DNA of 64,000 nucleotides from Pelobacter seleniigenes DSM 18267 (GCF_000711225.1 NZ_JOMG01000005.1:1-64000); one strand, 5' to 3'; counted from the first letter of the stretch, positions 27,129-35,528 are shown. Numbers and translations: made by a program. Notes: generated by a model from the sequence alone, not told the origin.

Positions 27129-28010
27129 ATGTTTGACACTGTCCAACATAACTCGACTAAAGAGCTCCTAAGTCCTGCTGTCCTCAAAATTATCCAAGCA
27201 GCAGCAGCTTTTGATGTAGAGACAGCAAAAGAAGCAGGTGCCTTAGGTTACATGGCAAAAGCCATGGTACAGGCAACTATCCCGCATAGTAAGCCTAACA
27301 CGGCCTACTTCGAGCGCGAAAACGGAATTTATACCCTGACAATGAGTGCTCCTAGCAAAATTGGATTGCCCTACGGAACAAAGCCTCGATTGCTTTTATT
27401 GTGGCTGACTACTCAAGCAGTAAAAACCAAGAAGCGTACATTGGTGTTGGGGGACTCACTATCGGAATTTATGAACAAACTTGGACTAGCTCCAACAGGC
27501 GGTCGCTGTGGAAGTATTACCCATCTTAAAGAACAAATGAAACGTCTCTTTGCTTGTTCGATAACTTGTACGAGAGATGATGGCAGTGGATGGGCTGTAA
27601 ATAATATCCAGATTGCTTCGGAAGCAAATTTTTGGTGGAACCCTCAAGAGCCAGATCAGGCAGGGGTATGGGACTCGACAATTACTTTAAATGAAGATTT
27701 TTTTGAGAGTTTGATAAGTGAAGCGGTGCCAATCGACATGCGTTTAGTTGGGTTGATCCAGGGCTCTCCAATGGCAATAGATGTTTATGTATGGCTAACC
27801 TATCGATTAGCCCACTTGAAGAAAACAACTTTTATACCCTGGCCTCTACTCCATGCTCAGTTTGGTAGCCAAATCGTAAGGAGAGACAATTTTCAGCGCA
27901 ATTTCCGGGAGGCACTTCATCGAGCTTGCGTTCTATATCCGGAGGCAAAAGTTGAACCGACAAAAGCAGGCCTGACGCTTAGACCGTCCCGGCGGCATAT
28001 AGCTTGTTGA
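27129..28010 (+). CDS. repA: plasmid-type replication initiator RepA
   Basis: A 293-residue protein that resembles the plasmid-encoded RepA family: LPYGTKPRLLLLWLTTQAVKTKKRTLVLG, SLSEFMNKLGL, and the later IDVYVWLTYRLAHLKK segment typical of this initiator type. I start it at the ATG at 27129, just after the small HTH gene. A longer frame from a TTG at 27027 would overlap that gene by 89 bases. Three iterons and a DnaA box immediately follow the stop, so the protein very likely initiates replication of the excised circle. Confidence 0.8.
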   Translation: MFDTVQHNSTKELLSPAVLKIIQAAAAFDVETAKEAGALGYMAKAMVQATIPHSKPNTAYFERENGIYTLTMSAPSKIGLPYGTKPRLLLLWLTTQAVKTKKRTLVLGDSLSEFMNKLGLAPTGGRCGSITHLKEQMKRLFACSITCTRDDGSGWAVNNIQIASEANFWWNPQEPDQAGVWDSTITLNEDFFESLISEAVPIDMRLVGLIQGSPMAIDVYVWLTYRLAHLKKTTFIPWPLLHAQFGSQIVRRDNFQRNFREALHRACVLYPEAKVEPTKAGLTLRPSRRHIAC

Positions 28011-28032
28011 TATTAGGTGTTGATGCAGCACG

Positions 28033-28120
28033 TTATCCACGCATAAACAGTAGGGGCAATTGACGGATTGTTACGCATAAACGGTAGGTAGAAATGGTTT
28101 TTTTGCGCATAAACGGTAGG
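28033..28120 (+). other. candidate oriV: DnaA box and three iterons behind repA
   Basis: TTATCCAC (28033-28040) matches the DnaA box consensus except for its last base. Three direct copies of a 16-bp repeat ACGCATAAACGGTAGG follow at 28039-28054 (one A for G change), 28073-28088, and 28105-28120 (first base changed). Their starts are 34 and 32 bp apart, close to three helical turns. The arrangement directly downstream of repA is that of an iteron-controlled plasmid origin. Confidence 0.8.
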
Positions 28121-28167
28121 GAGGACTCCCCGCAAAGCCGCACCAGTACTGGGCTAGGCGGGGGGCT

Positions 28168-28336
28168 CCTGTAGTTATTACCTATAGTTATAATCTATCC
28201 TGTAGTAGGAGCACTCTACCTGTGGATATCTCTGATTTTGGTAACGACTGTGATTTCTGCAGGAGTGCAGCTCTTCCTTTTGTAGAATTTGTTGTTTTTG
28301 TTGGTAGCGAGCCATGTTTTCCGTCAGACGGAAAAC
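28168..28336 (+). other. candidate oriT with MOBP-type nic motif
   Basis: The span before the mob genes holds TATCCTGT at 28196-28203, which fits the YATCCTG/Y nick consensus I recall for MOBP relaxases such as that of RP4. TCCTGTAG occurs twice as a direct repeat, at 28168 and 28198. A near-perfect palindrome, GTTTTCCGTC and its complement with one central base, lies at 28316-28336. Which part is the true relaxase target is not decided. The MOBP relaxase gene less than 0.6 kb downstream supports the placement. Confidence 0.5.
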
Positions 28337-28382
28337 GACTCGCTTCCTAGCGCACTTTGTTTGCTGGAAGAAAAGGCCAGTC

Positions 28383-28718
28383 ATGGGTAGACCCCCTAAA
28401 ACAGCATCGAAAGTAAAGAAGCACCGAATTACTGTTCGATTAAGTGATACCGAATTAGTTGATCTCTTCAAGAAAGCTGAAAGAGTCAGATTGTCTCCTT
28501 CCTCTTTCTTGCGGAATGCCGGTCTGAATCAAAAGCTTCCTTTGCCGATTCCGGAAATCAATCTGAAGACATATCAGGAGTTGAGCCGGATCGGAAATAA
28601 TCTCAATCAATTTCTTCGGTATTTTCATCGATGGCAAACTGCCGCTGTTCCTTCCGGAACATTGGAGGAGCTTGCTGAATATCTCCTTAAAGTGCGTCAG
28701 GAGCTCCGTGGACGATGA
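28383..28718 (+). CDS. mobC: MobC-like relaxosome protein (ribbon-helix-helix)
   Basis: A 111-residue protein starting at the ATG after GAAGAAAAGG. A basic start (MGRPPKTASKVKKH) leads into the strand RITVRLSDTEL and helices that mark a ribbon-helix-helix fold. The ELSRIGNNLNQFLRYFH segment is the hallmark of MobC-type mobilisation proteins. It would bind oriT and help strand opening for the relaxase. Its stop overlaps the relaxase start by 4 bases, the usual coupling for this pair. Confidence 0.82.
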   Translation: MGRPPKTASKVKKHRITVRLSDTELVDLFKKAERVRLSPSSFLRNAGLNQKLPLPIPEINLKTYQELSRIGNNLNQFLRYFHRWQTAAVPSGTLEELAEYLLKVRQELRGR

Positions 28719-29749
28719 TTGGCAAGCAGATTAAAGGTAAGGGCTTCCTAGGAGTTTTGAATTACGTTCTAGACCAGGCAAAAGGCTATCGCATCGGCGG
28801 CAACATGGACGGGCAAACTCCCAAAGAGCTTTCGAAAGAATTTTCGGAGTCGAAGAAGCTGAATCCGGATCTAGCCAAGCCGGTTTATCACGTGAGTTTG
28901 TCGCTATCTCCTGGGGAGAAGTTGAACGATTTTGAGTGGAGCGAAGTCGCGAACCGATACATGGCCGAGATGGGTTTCGAATTTTCGCAATTTGTTGCCG
29001 TTCGGCATACCGATAAAGATCATGACCATTTGCACATCGTCGGAAGTCGAATCGGTTTGGATGGGATGACGGTATCTGACAGCCAAAATTATCGTAGAAG
29101 TGAAGCGGTCATTCGAGGAATCGAAAAAGATTATGGTCTACAAAGGGTTGCTCCAAGCCGTGAGGTTGGCAGGAAGGGTATTACCTCTGGCGAACTCCGG
29201 AAGGCAATAAAGGAGCAGCAGCCAAGCATTAAAATGCGGATGCAAGGCAAGCTTGATGCTTGCATAAAGCGTAGTTTGACAATGAGTGACTTCGCTAAAA
29301 ATGTCAGGGCTCAGGGAATTGAAGTTATCCCCAATATGGCGAGTACTGGCAGGGTAACAGGCCTGAGTTTTTCGCTCGAAGGCGAAATTATGAAAGGCAG
29401 TGACCTCGGGAAATCGTACACGTTTGGAGGCCTCCAAAAACGTGGAATCGATTATCACATAGAGCGCGATCGCGACGTGCTCAGTGGGAAAAATGAAAAT
29501 GTGAGAGTAAGTCCTGCAAGGGAGCTGCGGATAGGTGAATCCGTCCGTGGGAAAATTAAGGGGGTTGTCTCTGATGGTCAAAGGCAATTTTTACACGTTT
29601 CGTCCGGGAAGGAGCAGATATTGGCTCCGGTCCAAGAGCTGAAAATGCCACTGCAGAAACTAAAAAGCTTGGCCGGTAAAGAGATAACGTTGACTAGTGG
29701 ACGTGTCGGGATACGGCTGCGGCTGAAAGAGCTGGAGCATGACCGCTAG
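28715..29749 (+). CDS. MOBP-family relaxase
   Basis: A 344-residue relaxase/mobilisation nuclease. A likely catalytic Tyr17 lies in LNYVLD and the three-histidine metal site is seen in VRHTDKDHDHLHIVG (His98, His105, His107). It nicks oriT and pilots the strand. The protein ends soon after a short basic C-terminal domain, with no primase or helicase part, which is usual for mobilisable elements. Immediate neighbours are mobC upstream and a coiled-coil membrane protein downstream. Confidence 0.88.
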   Translation: MIGKQIKGKGFLGVLNYVLDQAKGYRIGGNMDGQTPKELSKEFSESKKLNPDLAKPVYHVSLSLSPGEKLNDFEWSEVANRYMAEMGFEFSQFVAVRHTDKDHDHLHIVGSRIGLDGMTVSDSQNYRRSEAVIRGIEKDYGLQRVAPSREVGRKGITSGELRKAIKEQQPSIKMRMQGKLDACIKRSLTMSDFAKNVRAQGIEVIPNMASTGRVTGLSFSLEGEIMKGSDLGKSYTFGGLQKRGIDYHIERDRDVLSGKNENVRVSPARELRIGESVRGKIKGVVSDGQRQFLHVSSGKEQILAPVQELKMPLQKLKSLAGKEITLTSGRVGIRLRLKELEHDR

Positions 29750-29779
29750 AACTCTCAGGATGAAGTTGGAGGTGGTTTG

Positions 29780-30505
29780 ATGAGTTTGAGGGATAAGGTC
29801 GATCAATTAACCAAAAATACAGCACAGGCGGAAATAATCTGCCTAGAAGGCGAGGGGAAGGCTTCCGAGGTGCCTGGCTCTGTGGTGAATCCGGAAGAGG
29901 TCGCAGAAATTGTGGCTACAACAAAAAAATTGGAAAATGTTCTCTTTGAATTTTCTGCCTTTTCAGAACAGCTAAAAGCCGAGAAGCAGCAAAATATCGC
30001 TCTTCGGAAAGACGTTGAAGCTCAGCGAATGGAGGTCGGCACAATGCTGGCTGGGCTTGATGAACAGATAAAAAAGCTGCCAGGGACAATCAATAAATCT
30101 GTGTCGGAGAGTTTGAATCATACGGTTGAGGTAGTAGGGAAAAAAGTGAGTGATCGACTAAATAATTGCTTTGGTCAGTCGCAAACGATTTTCAGGGCCG
30201 CAGCAGAGACAGCAATGGAGTCGGCCGAATGGATGTACCACGCCAGAAAATACCTGAACTGGAAGGCGATTTTACTGAACCTCTTGGTTTATCCGTTGTT
30301 TGCAATTTCGGTGATTTGCTTGTTTCTGGGCGTTTGGCCATGGCAGCTGCGGAATGTTGCTGATCAAGAACAGCTTGCTAGCTATGGCAGGGTCTACCTG
30401 GCAATTTATCCGCGGCTGTCGAATGAAGCCAAAAAGGAATTTAAGTATCACGTCGAAAATTTGAAGAGCAATGCTGAGTTGTCTCCGATTGCTCCCAAAA
30501 AGTAG
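29780..30505 (+). CDS. coiled-coil membrane protein of the mobilisation operon (MobB-like position)
   Basis: A 241-residue protein: a long helical, charged N-terminal part (about 35-150) and a hydrophobic hairpin near residues 167-190 (ILLNLLVYPLFAISVICLFLGVWPW), with the C-terminal 50 residues polar. The ATG at 29780 follows GGAGGTGG. Third proteins of mob operons often have this design and help the relaxosome reach the membrane channel. I cannot identify it more closely by sequence. Confidence 0.6.
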   Translation: MSLRDKVDQLTKNTAQAEIICLEGEGKASEVPGSVVNPEEVAEIVATTKKLENVLFEFSAFSEQLKAEKQQNIALRKDVEAQRMEVGTMLAGLDEQIKKLPGTINKSVSESLNHTVEVVGKKVSDRLNNCFGQSQTIFRAAAETAMESAEWMYHARKYLNWKAILLNLLVYPLFAISVICLFLGVWPWQLRNVADQEQLASYGRVYLAIYPRLSNEAKKEFKYHVENLKSNAELSPIAPKK

Positions 30506-30528
30506 CCATATAGGAGGGCATTAAGATT

Positions 30529-31005
30529 ATGGGCAGTTTACATATTGAAAATATAAATTTGCTGAAATGGGTCATGAATTTGAGGGAGTACGGTTATGCA
30601 AATCCTTTGCATACCGTAGATGATGCAATCCATTTTTTGGATGAGGTCTCCAGGAAGCAATGCAGGAAAGGACTTGCCGGCGATATCCTGAATCGAGCGC
30701 TTGAACGAGAAGTCAATGGGGGGATTGTAGACGATGCATTGCAGATCGATACTGGGGCATTACTTGACTGGTGCCGAAGACTTGAAGATCGTAATAGCCT
30801 GCAAGCATTATCCGAACTTGAAAAAGGAATCGTCTTTTTGGAGGAGATGATTGGCCCCAATGTAAAGGAGACCCTTGTTTACGATATGTTGAATAGGGCT
30901 GCTGAGCGGTTGAGTCTTGATGATCTGGGCATTGAGGGGCGGCCTGCTGTAAATGCTGAAGCTGCTTACGATCTTATCAACGTAGCGGGAGGGGTGTCAC
31001 AATGA
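30529..31005 (+). CDS. unknown 158-residue protein in the transfer operon
   Basis: A small acidic, helical protein without signal peptide or membrane segment. It has two similar parts: LRE/DDAIHFLDEV...AGDILNRALERE and ELEKGIVFLEEM...VYDMLNRAAERL. This suggests an internal duplication of a helical unit. AGGAGG precedes the start and the stop overlaps the trbJ start by 4 bases, so it is made with the conjugation genes. No function can be assigned. Confidence 0.55.
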   Translation: MGSLHIENINLLKWVMNLREYGYANPLHTVDDAIHFLDEVSRKQCRKGLAGDILNRALEREVNGGIVDDALQIDTGALLDWCRRLEDRNSLQALSELEKGIVFLEEMIGPNVKETLVYDMLNRAAERLSLDDLGIEGRPAVNAEAAYDLINVAGGVSQ

Positions 31006-31790
31006 AGACTGAGAGAATCATTCAGGTGATCAGAGAAGGGATCTCCTCTTTAAAGAAATTATTTTTTTCCATTTTCCTTCTATTCGCTTTTGCATTGCCG
31101 TCGTATTCGTCAGGAATTCCGGTTGTTGATATCGCCGGACTTGCTCAGGCTGTTCTTGGGTATGTTCAGCAGTTTATGAGTTACAGCCAACAGATAACCC
31201 AAGTTGCAAACCAAATAAAACAGTTATCAAACGATGCAAAGAACCTTTCATCTATGAATCCGGCTCAGGCCCAATCATTACTATATCAGTTGCAGAATTC
31301 TTTGAGACAGCTGGAACAGATCCAGACCGAGACTAGAGGAATCTCGATGGACTACAGCAAAGCCCAAGACGAGTTTGATTTGCTTTATCCAGATTTTGAA
31401 GATGCTTCGGGTCAGACTGCGGCGGATTACGCACAAAAGGCCAGGGAGTGGAACCAACAAACAATAAATGCAACTGCTGATGCAGTGAAGGCGCAGGGGT
31501 TAATTTCGAATAATGAACAAGACCAAGAATCTTTAGCTGCATTAATTCAAGCGTCCCAGAATGCTTCAGGAGCGTTGCAAGCGGCACAAGCAGGCAATCA
31601 AATTGCGTCTATGACAACTCAGCAAATATTACAGCTGCAGCAGACTATGGCAATAAGTCAAAGAGCGCAAACCTCTTATATCGCTGAGCAGGCGGCGAAA
31701 GAAGCGGCAAGCGCAAAACAAAGAGATAAATTTTTCAAAAAACCAAAAGATGAACATCAGCCTGATGTCAATCTTCATATCTTTCGGTAG
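31002..31790 (+). CDS. trbJ: TrbJ/VirB5-like conjugal transfer protein
   Basis: A 262-residue secreted protein. The signal peptide spans roughly residues 17-37 (LFFSIFLLFAFALPSYSSG), followed by PVVDIAGLAQAVLGYVQQF and long glutamine-rich helices (YSQQITQVANQIKQLSNDAKNL, ALQAAQAGNQIASMTTQQILQLQQTM). That is the pattern of TrbJ. TrbJ (VirB5) decorates the tip of P-type conjugative pili and contacts the recipient. In full systems it is followed by trbK and trbL; here trbL follows directly. Confidence 0.85.
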   Translation: MKTERIIQVIREGISSLKKLFFSIFLLFAFALPSYSSGIPVVDIAGLAQAVLGYVQQFMSYSQQITQVANQIKQLSNDAKNLSSMNPAQAQSLLYQLQNSLRQLEQIQTETRGISMDYSKAQDEFDLLYPDFEDASGQTAADYAQKAREWNQQTINATADAVKAQGLISNNEQDQESLAALIQASQNASGALQAAQAGNQIASMTTQQILQLQQTMAISQRAQTSYIAEQAAKEAASAKQRDKFFKKPKDEHQPDVNLHIFR

Positions 31791-31799
31791 GGGGAAACA

Positions 31800-33110
31800 A
31801 TGACACCGGATGTCGGTATTCTTACCAAAATTATGGCAGATTTCGCTGCTGCTATGAGCTTAGGCATTGGTTTTCTCAGTGGCGAAGCTCGTTGGTTGCT
31901 CGGTTCCATGATTACAATGGATGTCGTTCTTTTTTTTAGTTTTTATGCGCTGAAAGGTTCATTGGATGTTGAGGGGCCCTTTAAAAGGCTGTTGAAATAT
32001 GGATTTTTTATCTATGTTATTTCGGAATTTAGGTACTTAACTGACGTTATCCTAAGTTCATTTGTAAAAATTGGTATCATTGGCGGGGGATATAAAATGA
32101 CTGAAGCCATTATTTCGAATCCATCGAAATTGGTTAGTGTCGGATTCGATGTTGCCGAGCCCATATTTAATAATTTGGCTAATTTTTCTGGGCTTAGCGC
32201 TGTCGCTAATGCCGTACCGATTTTTTTCTCTTTAATTGCTGCGTTGATCATCATCATATCTTTCGGTGTGATAGGCATTCAAGTTTTAGTGACTTATGTT
32301 GAATTCTATGTTTTTGCAATTCTGGCATTTGTCTTGATCCCATTTGGTGTTTTTAAGAAAACTGCATTTCTCGGTGAAAAGGCATTAGGCGGCGTGGTCA
32401 GTTACGGGATAAAGCTGGCAGTTCTGACTTTATTTGCCTCAATTGCTGTTCCAATGGCTTCAAAATGGACCTTGCCTCCAGAACCAACAATGTACGACGG
32501 TTTTTATGCAGCGCTTGGGGCCTTAGGCCTAGCTGTTTTGGCATGGCAGGCTCCAAATGGTATATCGTCAATGCTAGGCGGTTCCCCTGTCCTCTCTGCA
32601 GGTTCGGTGACTGGTATGGCCGCATCTACAGCAATGGCGGGAGTAGGCGCGGGAATGGGTGCAAAAGCTCTTGCTGGAGGCGCTGTCAAAGGGAGTAGTA
32701 CTGCTTTGGATATGACGAGAAAGGCCGCAGCGGCGGGAATGAGTGGAGCTGGTGCAGTTGCCACCGCTGCAAGTAGGGGAGGTATGAGTGGCGCTGCAAG
32801 CTTTGTAACAAGATCAGCTATGAACTCGGCTGTGGCAGGTCCCTCTAACCGGGGAGCAGCCAAAGTTCATGGTGCTTTTAATTTAGGTGGAGGAACTTCT
32901 GGAGCTGGCGGTGGCTCAACTCTTAGGCCTGTTGATAATTCAACGCCGCCGAACCCAGCGGGGAAAGGTTCTACTGTAGAAAGGTCGTCCTCACCACGCC
33001 TGAGTGGAGGCGTTAATAGAATGGCCGCTGTCAGTGCTATCAAATCTGCTATCCCGAATGAAGCAGGTGGCGGAGGGGGAACCGGTGTGCCTTTGAGTAG
33101 TGACGATTAA
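31800..33110 (+). CDS. trbL: TrbL/VirB6-like inner-membrane mating channel protein
   Basis: A 436-residue polytopic protein with about six or seven helices up to residue 265, including segments such as VLFFSFYALKGSL, FSLIAALIIIISFGVIGIQVLV and VYAILAFVLIPFGVF-like FYVFAILAFVLIPFGVF. A glycine/alanine/serine-rich low-complexity C-terminal third follows. This is the layout of TrbL, the channel subunit for DNA passage. It is the last transfer gene; no other trb or tra genes follow. A terminator-like hairpin lies 380 bp downstream. Confidence 0.87.
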   Translation: MTPDVGILTKIMADFAAAMSLGIGFLSGEARWLLGSMITMDVVLFFSFYALKGSLDVEGPFKRLLKYGFFIYVISEFRYLTDVILSSFVKIGIIGGGYKMTEAIISNPSKLVSVGFDVAEPIFNNLANFSGLSAVANAVPIFFSLIAALIIIISFGVIGIQVLVTYVEFYVFAILAFVLIPFGVFKKTAFLGEKALGGVVSYGIKLAVLTLFASIAVPMASKWTLPPEPTMYDGFYAALGALGLAVLAWQAPNGISSMLGGSPVLSAGSVTGMAASTAMAGVGAGMGAKALAGGAVKGSSTALDMTRKAAAAGMSGAGAVATAASRGGMSGAASFVTRSAMNSAVAGPSNRGAAKVHGAFNLGGGTSGAGGGSTLRPVDNSTPPNPAGKGSTVERSSSPRLSGGVNRMAAVSAIKSAIPNEAGGGGGTGVPLSSDD

Positions 33111-33297
33111 GCCAGTTAAAAACGCAAATGTATGGGCAGGGTTGCCCACAGGCTCGACCGGCGACGTGCTCGCGGATCGGCGGCTCTCCGTTCGGCCTAT
33201 GGACAATCCTGCCGGTTGTAGATTCCATGAATTTTTGAGGTCGTGGGTCAATATTCTCAAGGTTGAATGGTGTTGAGATCCAGGGGATTGGCACTAA

Positions 33298-33320
33298 AGG
33301 GTTCCCCGTTTAGTCTTTTT
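33298..33320 (+). repeat. 23-bp direct repeat, left copy
   Basis: Contains GGGTTCCCCGTTTAGTC and is identical over 23 bases to 37841-37863. The two copies bracket the toxin-antitoxin and KfrA segment, as would be left by recombination or insertion of that block. Confidence 0.85.
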
Positions 33321-33488
33321 GTAACTCTCAGTGAGAATAAAAATCTATTCGTCCGGCTTTAGCCGGGGCAAGGCGTAAGCCCTTGTCAAGATTCAAATAC
33401 AAAGGATAGAGATGAGTGGGGGGATTGACTTAATAGTTCCAATAAAGTAAATTTAAGACTCGTTAGGATGGTATTGCGCTACCAATTT

Positions 33489-33548
33489 AAAAAGAAAAAG
33501 TCCCAGCATACTAACCCCCTCCTGTATGTTCTGGGGCTTTTTCTTTTT
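33489..33548. terminator. long bidirectional terminator hairpin after trbL
   Basis: An 18-bp stem with one G-T pair (AAAAAGAAAAAGTCCCAG against CTGGGGCTTTTTCTTTTT), with an inner CATAC/GTATG pairing. The A-rich and T-rich arms make it a terminator in both directions. It separates the transfer operon from the stability region. Confidence 0.8.
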
Positions 33549-33556
33549 CATACATC

Positions 33557-33756
33557 AATAAAGCAAAGCCGTGTCGGTCCGCAAGGATCGTGACGGTTTT
33601 GCTTTATTCAAACATCGCCCAAGGAAACGGATTGAGGATAGCCAGAAATCACCGGCTATGCTGAGTCCGTTTTTGCCTTGTGGCCGGGCCGGTCTTTTCT
33701 GCCGGCGCGGCCATGCCCGTTCAAAGCTATCCATAAGGAAATGACCGCGAGGTCAT
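33557..33756. other. array of consecutive hairpins, no gene
   Basis: The stretch 33111-33920 has no convincing gene. Within it, four hairpins follow each other. At 33557-33608 a 16-bp stem is capped by an inner stem with a GCAA tetraloop. At 33625-33672 there is an imperfect 19-bp stem followed by T residues. At 33681-33713 there is a GC-rich 12-bp stem with one mismatch, and at 33741-33756 a 6-bp stem with a GCGA loop. They could be RNA structures, recombination sites or decayed plasmid backbone. Confidence 0.55.
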
Positions 33757-33920
33757 AGGCGCGGCCCTGGTCCTGGAGCAACCAGCGTGAGCGCAGAGGG
33801 AAAAGCGCGGCAACGTGAGCCGCTGGCCTTTTCCCGCTTGCTTCAGGTCCAGGAGATGCCGGGCCGTTTCCTTGTGGGTAGCTTTGAGCCTGTTTCTTGG
33901 CGGTCCTGGCCGGAAGGCCT

Positions 33921-34231
33921 GCGCGGATCATCGCGCGGGGTTCCGGACAGAAAAAAGCCCCTGCAGGGGCGGAAGTGATTGAAGGCCTTTGATTGGTCCT
34001 GGCCGGGTTGTCGGCGCGATCGGCGCGGTCATGTCCCTGGGGAGAAAACCGCATCCTCGATGCACAGCAAAGAGGATCCCGTTTTCAGGTGGTGGCCGTG
34101 GCCGCCGATCCAGCTCTTGACCTGGTTAACGGTTTTCGCCCTGACCGCTTCCCCGCGCGGATTTCTGCCCGGTGAGCGGCCAGCAAAAAAAAGCTCCTGC
34201 AGGAGCAGGAGCGGCGGTTTAAGGGGGCGTT
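33921..34231 (+). repeat. GC-rich long repeat R1
   Basis: About 310 bp, highly similar to R2 at 35001-35316. It contains the palindrome GCCCCTGCAGGGGC (33957-33970), a GGATCCTC-type hairpin partly altered here, and a CTCCTGCAGGAG palindrome near its end. The two copies lie in direct orientation on each side of the vapBC pair. Confidence 0.85.
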
Positions 34232-34266
34232 ATGGTGACTGTCGGTTATTTTGGTTCAAAAAATGT

Positions 34267-34668
34267 TCAGTGAACCCAGTCCTCCAAATCCAGGCCGCTT
34301 ACCCTCGAAAACTCTCGTGTATTATTCGTAACCAAACGACACCCCGCAGCGATAGCATGACCGGCTATGGCCGTGTCGTTGTTCCCTATAGGAGTTCCCT
34401 TAGCCATGAGTTGCCTTTTGACCTCTGTAGCCGCATCTACAGCCGCCCGATCCCAAGGAAGAATTTCGTCAACTCTCCTAAGAAATTCAGCAACCAAGAC
34501 AGCGTGTTTTGGAGAGGCTTTTTTACCGAGCACACCAAATTGCATTTCTTGGTAGGTAATCGCAGAAATAACAATTCTGTGCTGTTGCTCAACAACTGAT
34601 TGAAGCTTTTCAAGCACCGAAATGGGATTTTCTCTCATAATGAAAGAACAGATACAGGTATCCAGCAT
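34267..34668 (-). CDS. vapC: VapC-type PIN-domain ribonuclease toxin
   Basis: A 133-residue PIN protein. The first acidic residue is in MLDTCICSF, the glutamate in ITYQEMQFG, and the third in NNDTAIAGHAIAAG, with VTNNTREFSRVSGL closing the fold. Such toxins cut RNA, often initiator tRNA. I start it at the ATG at 34668, a few bases after the vapB stop with GAAGAAGAG upstream. It is read from the same transcript as its antitoxin. Confidence 0.87.
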   Translation of the reverse strand: MLDTCICSFIMRENPISVLEKLQSVVEQQHRIVISAITYQEMQFGVLGKKASPKHAVLVAEFLRRVDEILPWDRAAVDAATEVKRQLMAKGTPIGNNDTAIAGHAIAAGCRLVTNNTREFSRVSGLDLEDWVH

Positions 34669-34672
34669 GTAA

Positions 34673-34915
34673 TCAATTCTCTTCTTCAAAATTGAACCTT
34701 CTCTCATCCGTTATGACGTCTTCCCGCTCGACCATAAAATCACTATCAGCCTTTTCAACATTTGCAAAGGACAGCCAATCCGGGCGGACCGGACGCAAGA
34801 TTATCACGTCACCATCTCTGATGATCTCCAATTCATTGACTCCTTGGTACTCCATATCCTTTGGCAAACGGACGGCCTGATTTTTCCCATTTTTGAATAT
34901 TGATACCGTTCTCAT
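34673..34915 (-). CDS. vapB: VapB-type antitoxin (AbrB/SpoVT fold)
   Basis: An 80-residue protein: the N-terminal swapped-hairpin DNA-binding fold (TVSIFKNGKNQAVRLPKDMEYQGVNELEIIRDGDVIILRP) and a C-terminal acidic tail that should wrap the toxin. It neutralises the adjacent VapC and represses the operon. The pair lies precisely between repeats R1 and R2. Confidence 0.87.
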   Translation of the reverse strand: MRTVSIFKNGKNQAVRLPKDMEYQGVNELEIIRDGDVIILRPVRPDWLSFANVEKADSDFMVEREDVITDERRFNFEEEN

Positions 34916-35000
34916 TGCTACCCCCTTGTCATATGTTTAGCCTATGCAAAGAATACCTTTATTTTTTGCATATGTCAAGCATAGGCAGGGACGCTTCCAC

Positions 35001-35316
35001 GCGCAGATCATCGCGCGGGATTCCGGCCAGAAAAAAGCCCCTGCAGGGGCGGAAATGATTGAAGGCTTTTGATAGATCCTGGCCGGGTTGTCGGCGCGAT
35101 CGGCGCGGTCATGTCCCTGGGGAGAAAACGGGATCCTCGATGCGCAGCAAAGAGGATCCTGTTTTCAGGTGGTGGCCGTGCCCGCCGATCCATCTCTTGA
35201 CCTGGTTAATCGCTTTCGCCCTGGATGCTTCCCCGCGCGGATCTCTGCCCGGGGGTCCGAGCGGCCAGCAAAAAAAAGCGCCTGCAGGAGCAGGAGCGGC
35301 GGTTTAAGGGGGCGTT
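35001..35316 (+). repeat. GC-rich long repeat R2
   Basis: Direct copy of R1 with scattered substitutions. Its GGATCCTC/GAGGATCC hairpin is intact and the GCCCCTGCAGGGGC palindrome recurs at 35037-35050. Sequence beyond its end (to about 35370) is shared with R3. Confidence 0.85.
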
Positions 35317-35375
35317 GCGGGGGAAAGCCGCAGAGGGGGTAGGGGAGAACGGCGCAGCCGATCCCCTCGCTTTAG

Positions 35376-35528
35376 TTATTTTTTGTTTTTACCTCTTTGA
35401 TCTTTTTTTAGGGAATTGTCTGGAAGACAGAGAGCTTTAATATTTTTTATGGTAATTTCATCCATTAACCCTATTTCCTTCAGTCCCTTTGCTGTTTCCA
35501 TAATGTTATCTGCAATTGATTTTCTCAT
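35376..35528 (-). pseudogene. truncated antitoxin N-terminus (XRE type)
   Basis: A 50-residue reading frame, MRKSIADNIMETAKGLKEIG onward, ending LCLP and then a short lysine-rich tail. The METAKGLKEIGLMDEITIKNIKALCLP pattern resembles the start of HTH antitoxins paired with RelE-like toxins, but the DNA-binding half is missing. It overlaps the end of a toxin remnant by the ATGA arrangement usual for such pairs. Confidence 0.5.

Noticed and set aside
33979-34599. A 206-residue frame on the + strand through R1
   Set aside because: It runs across the repeat and antisense to vapC; the composition is arginine- and proline-rich as expected for a shadow in GC-rich DNA.
34200-35320. Integron attC-like sites in R1/R2
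   Set aside because: The ends read GGGCGTT but the GTTRRRY core is not met, there is no integron integrase, and the repeats are too long and in direct orientation with palindromes not arranged like attC.
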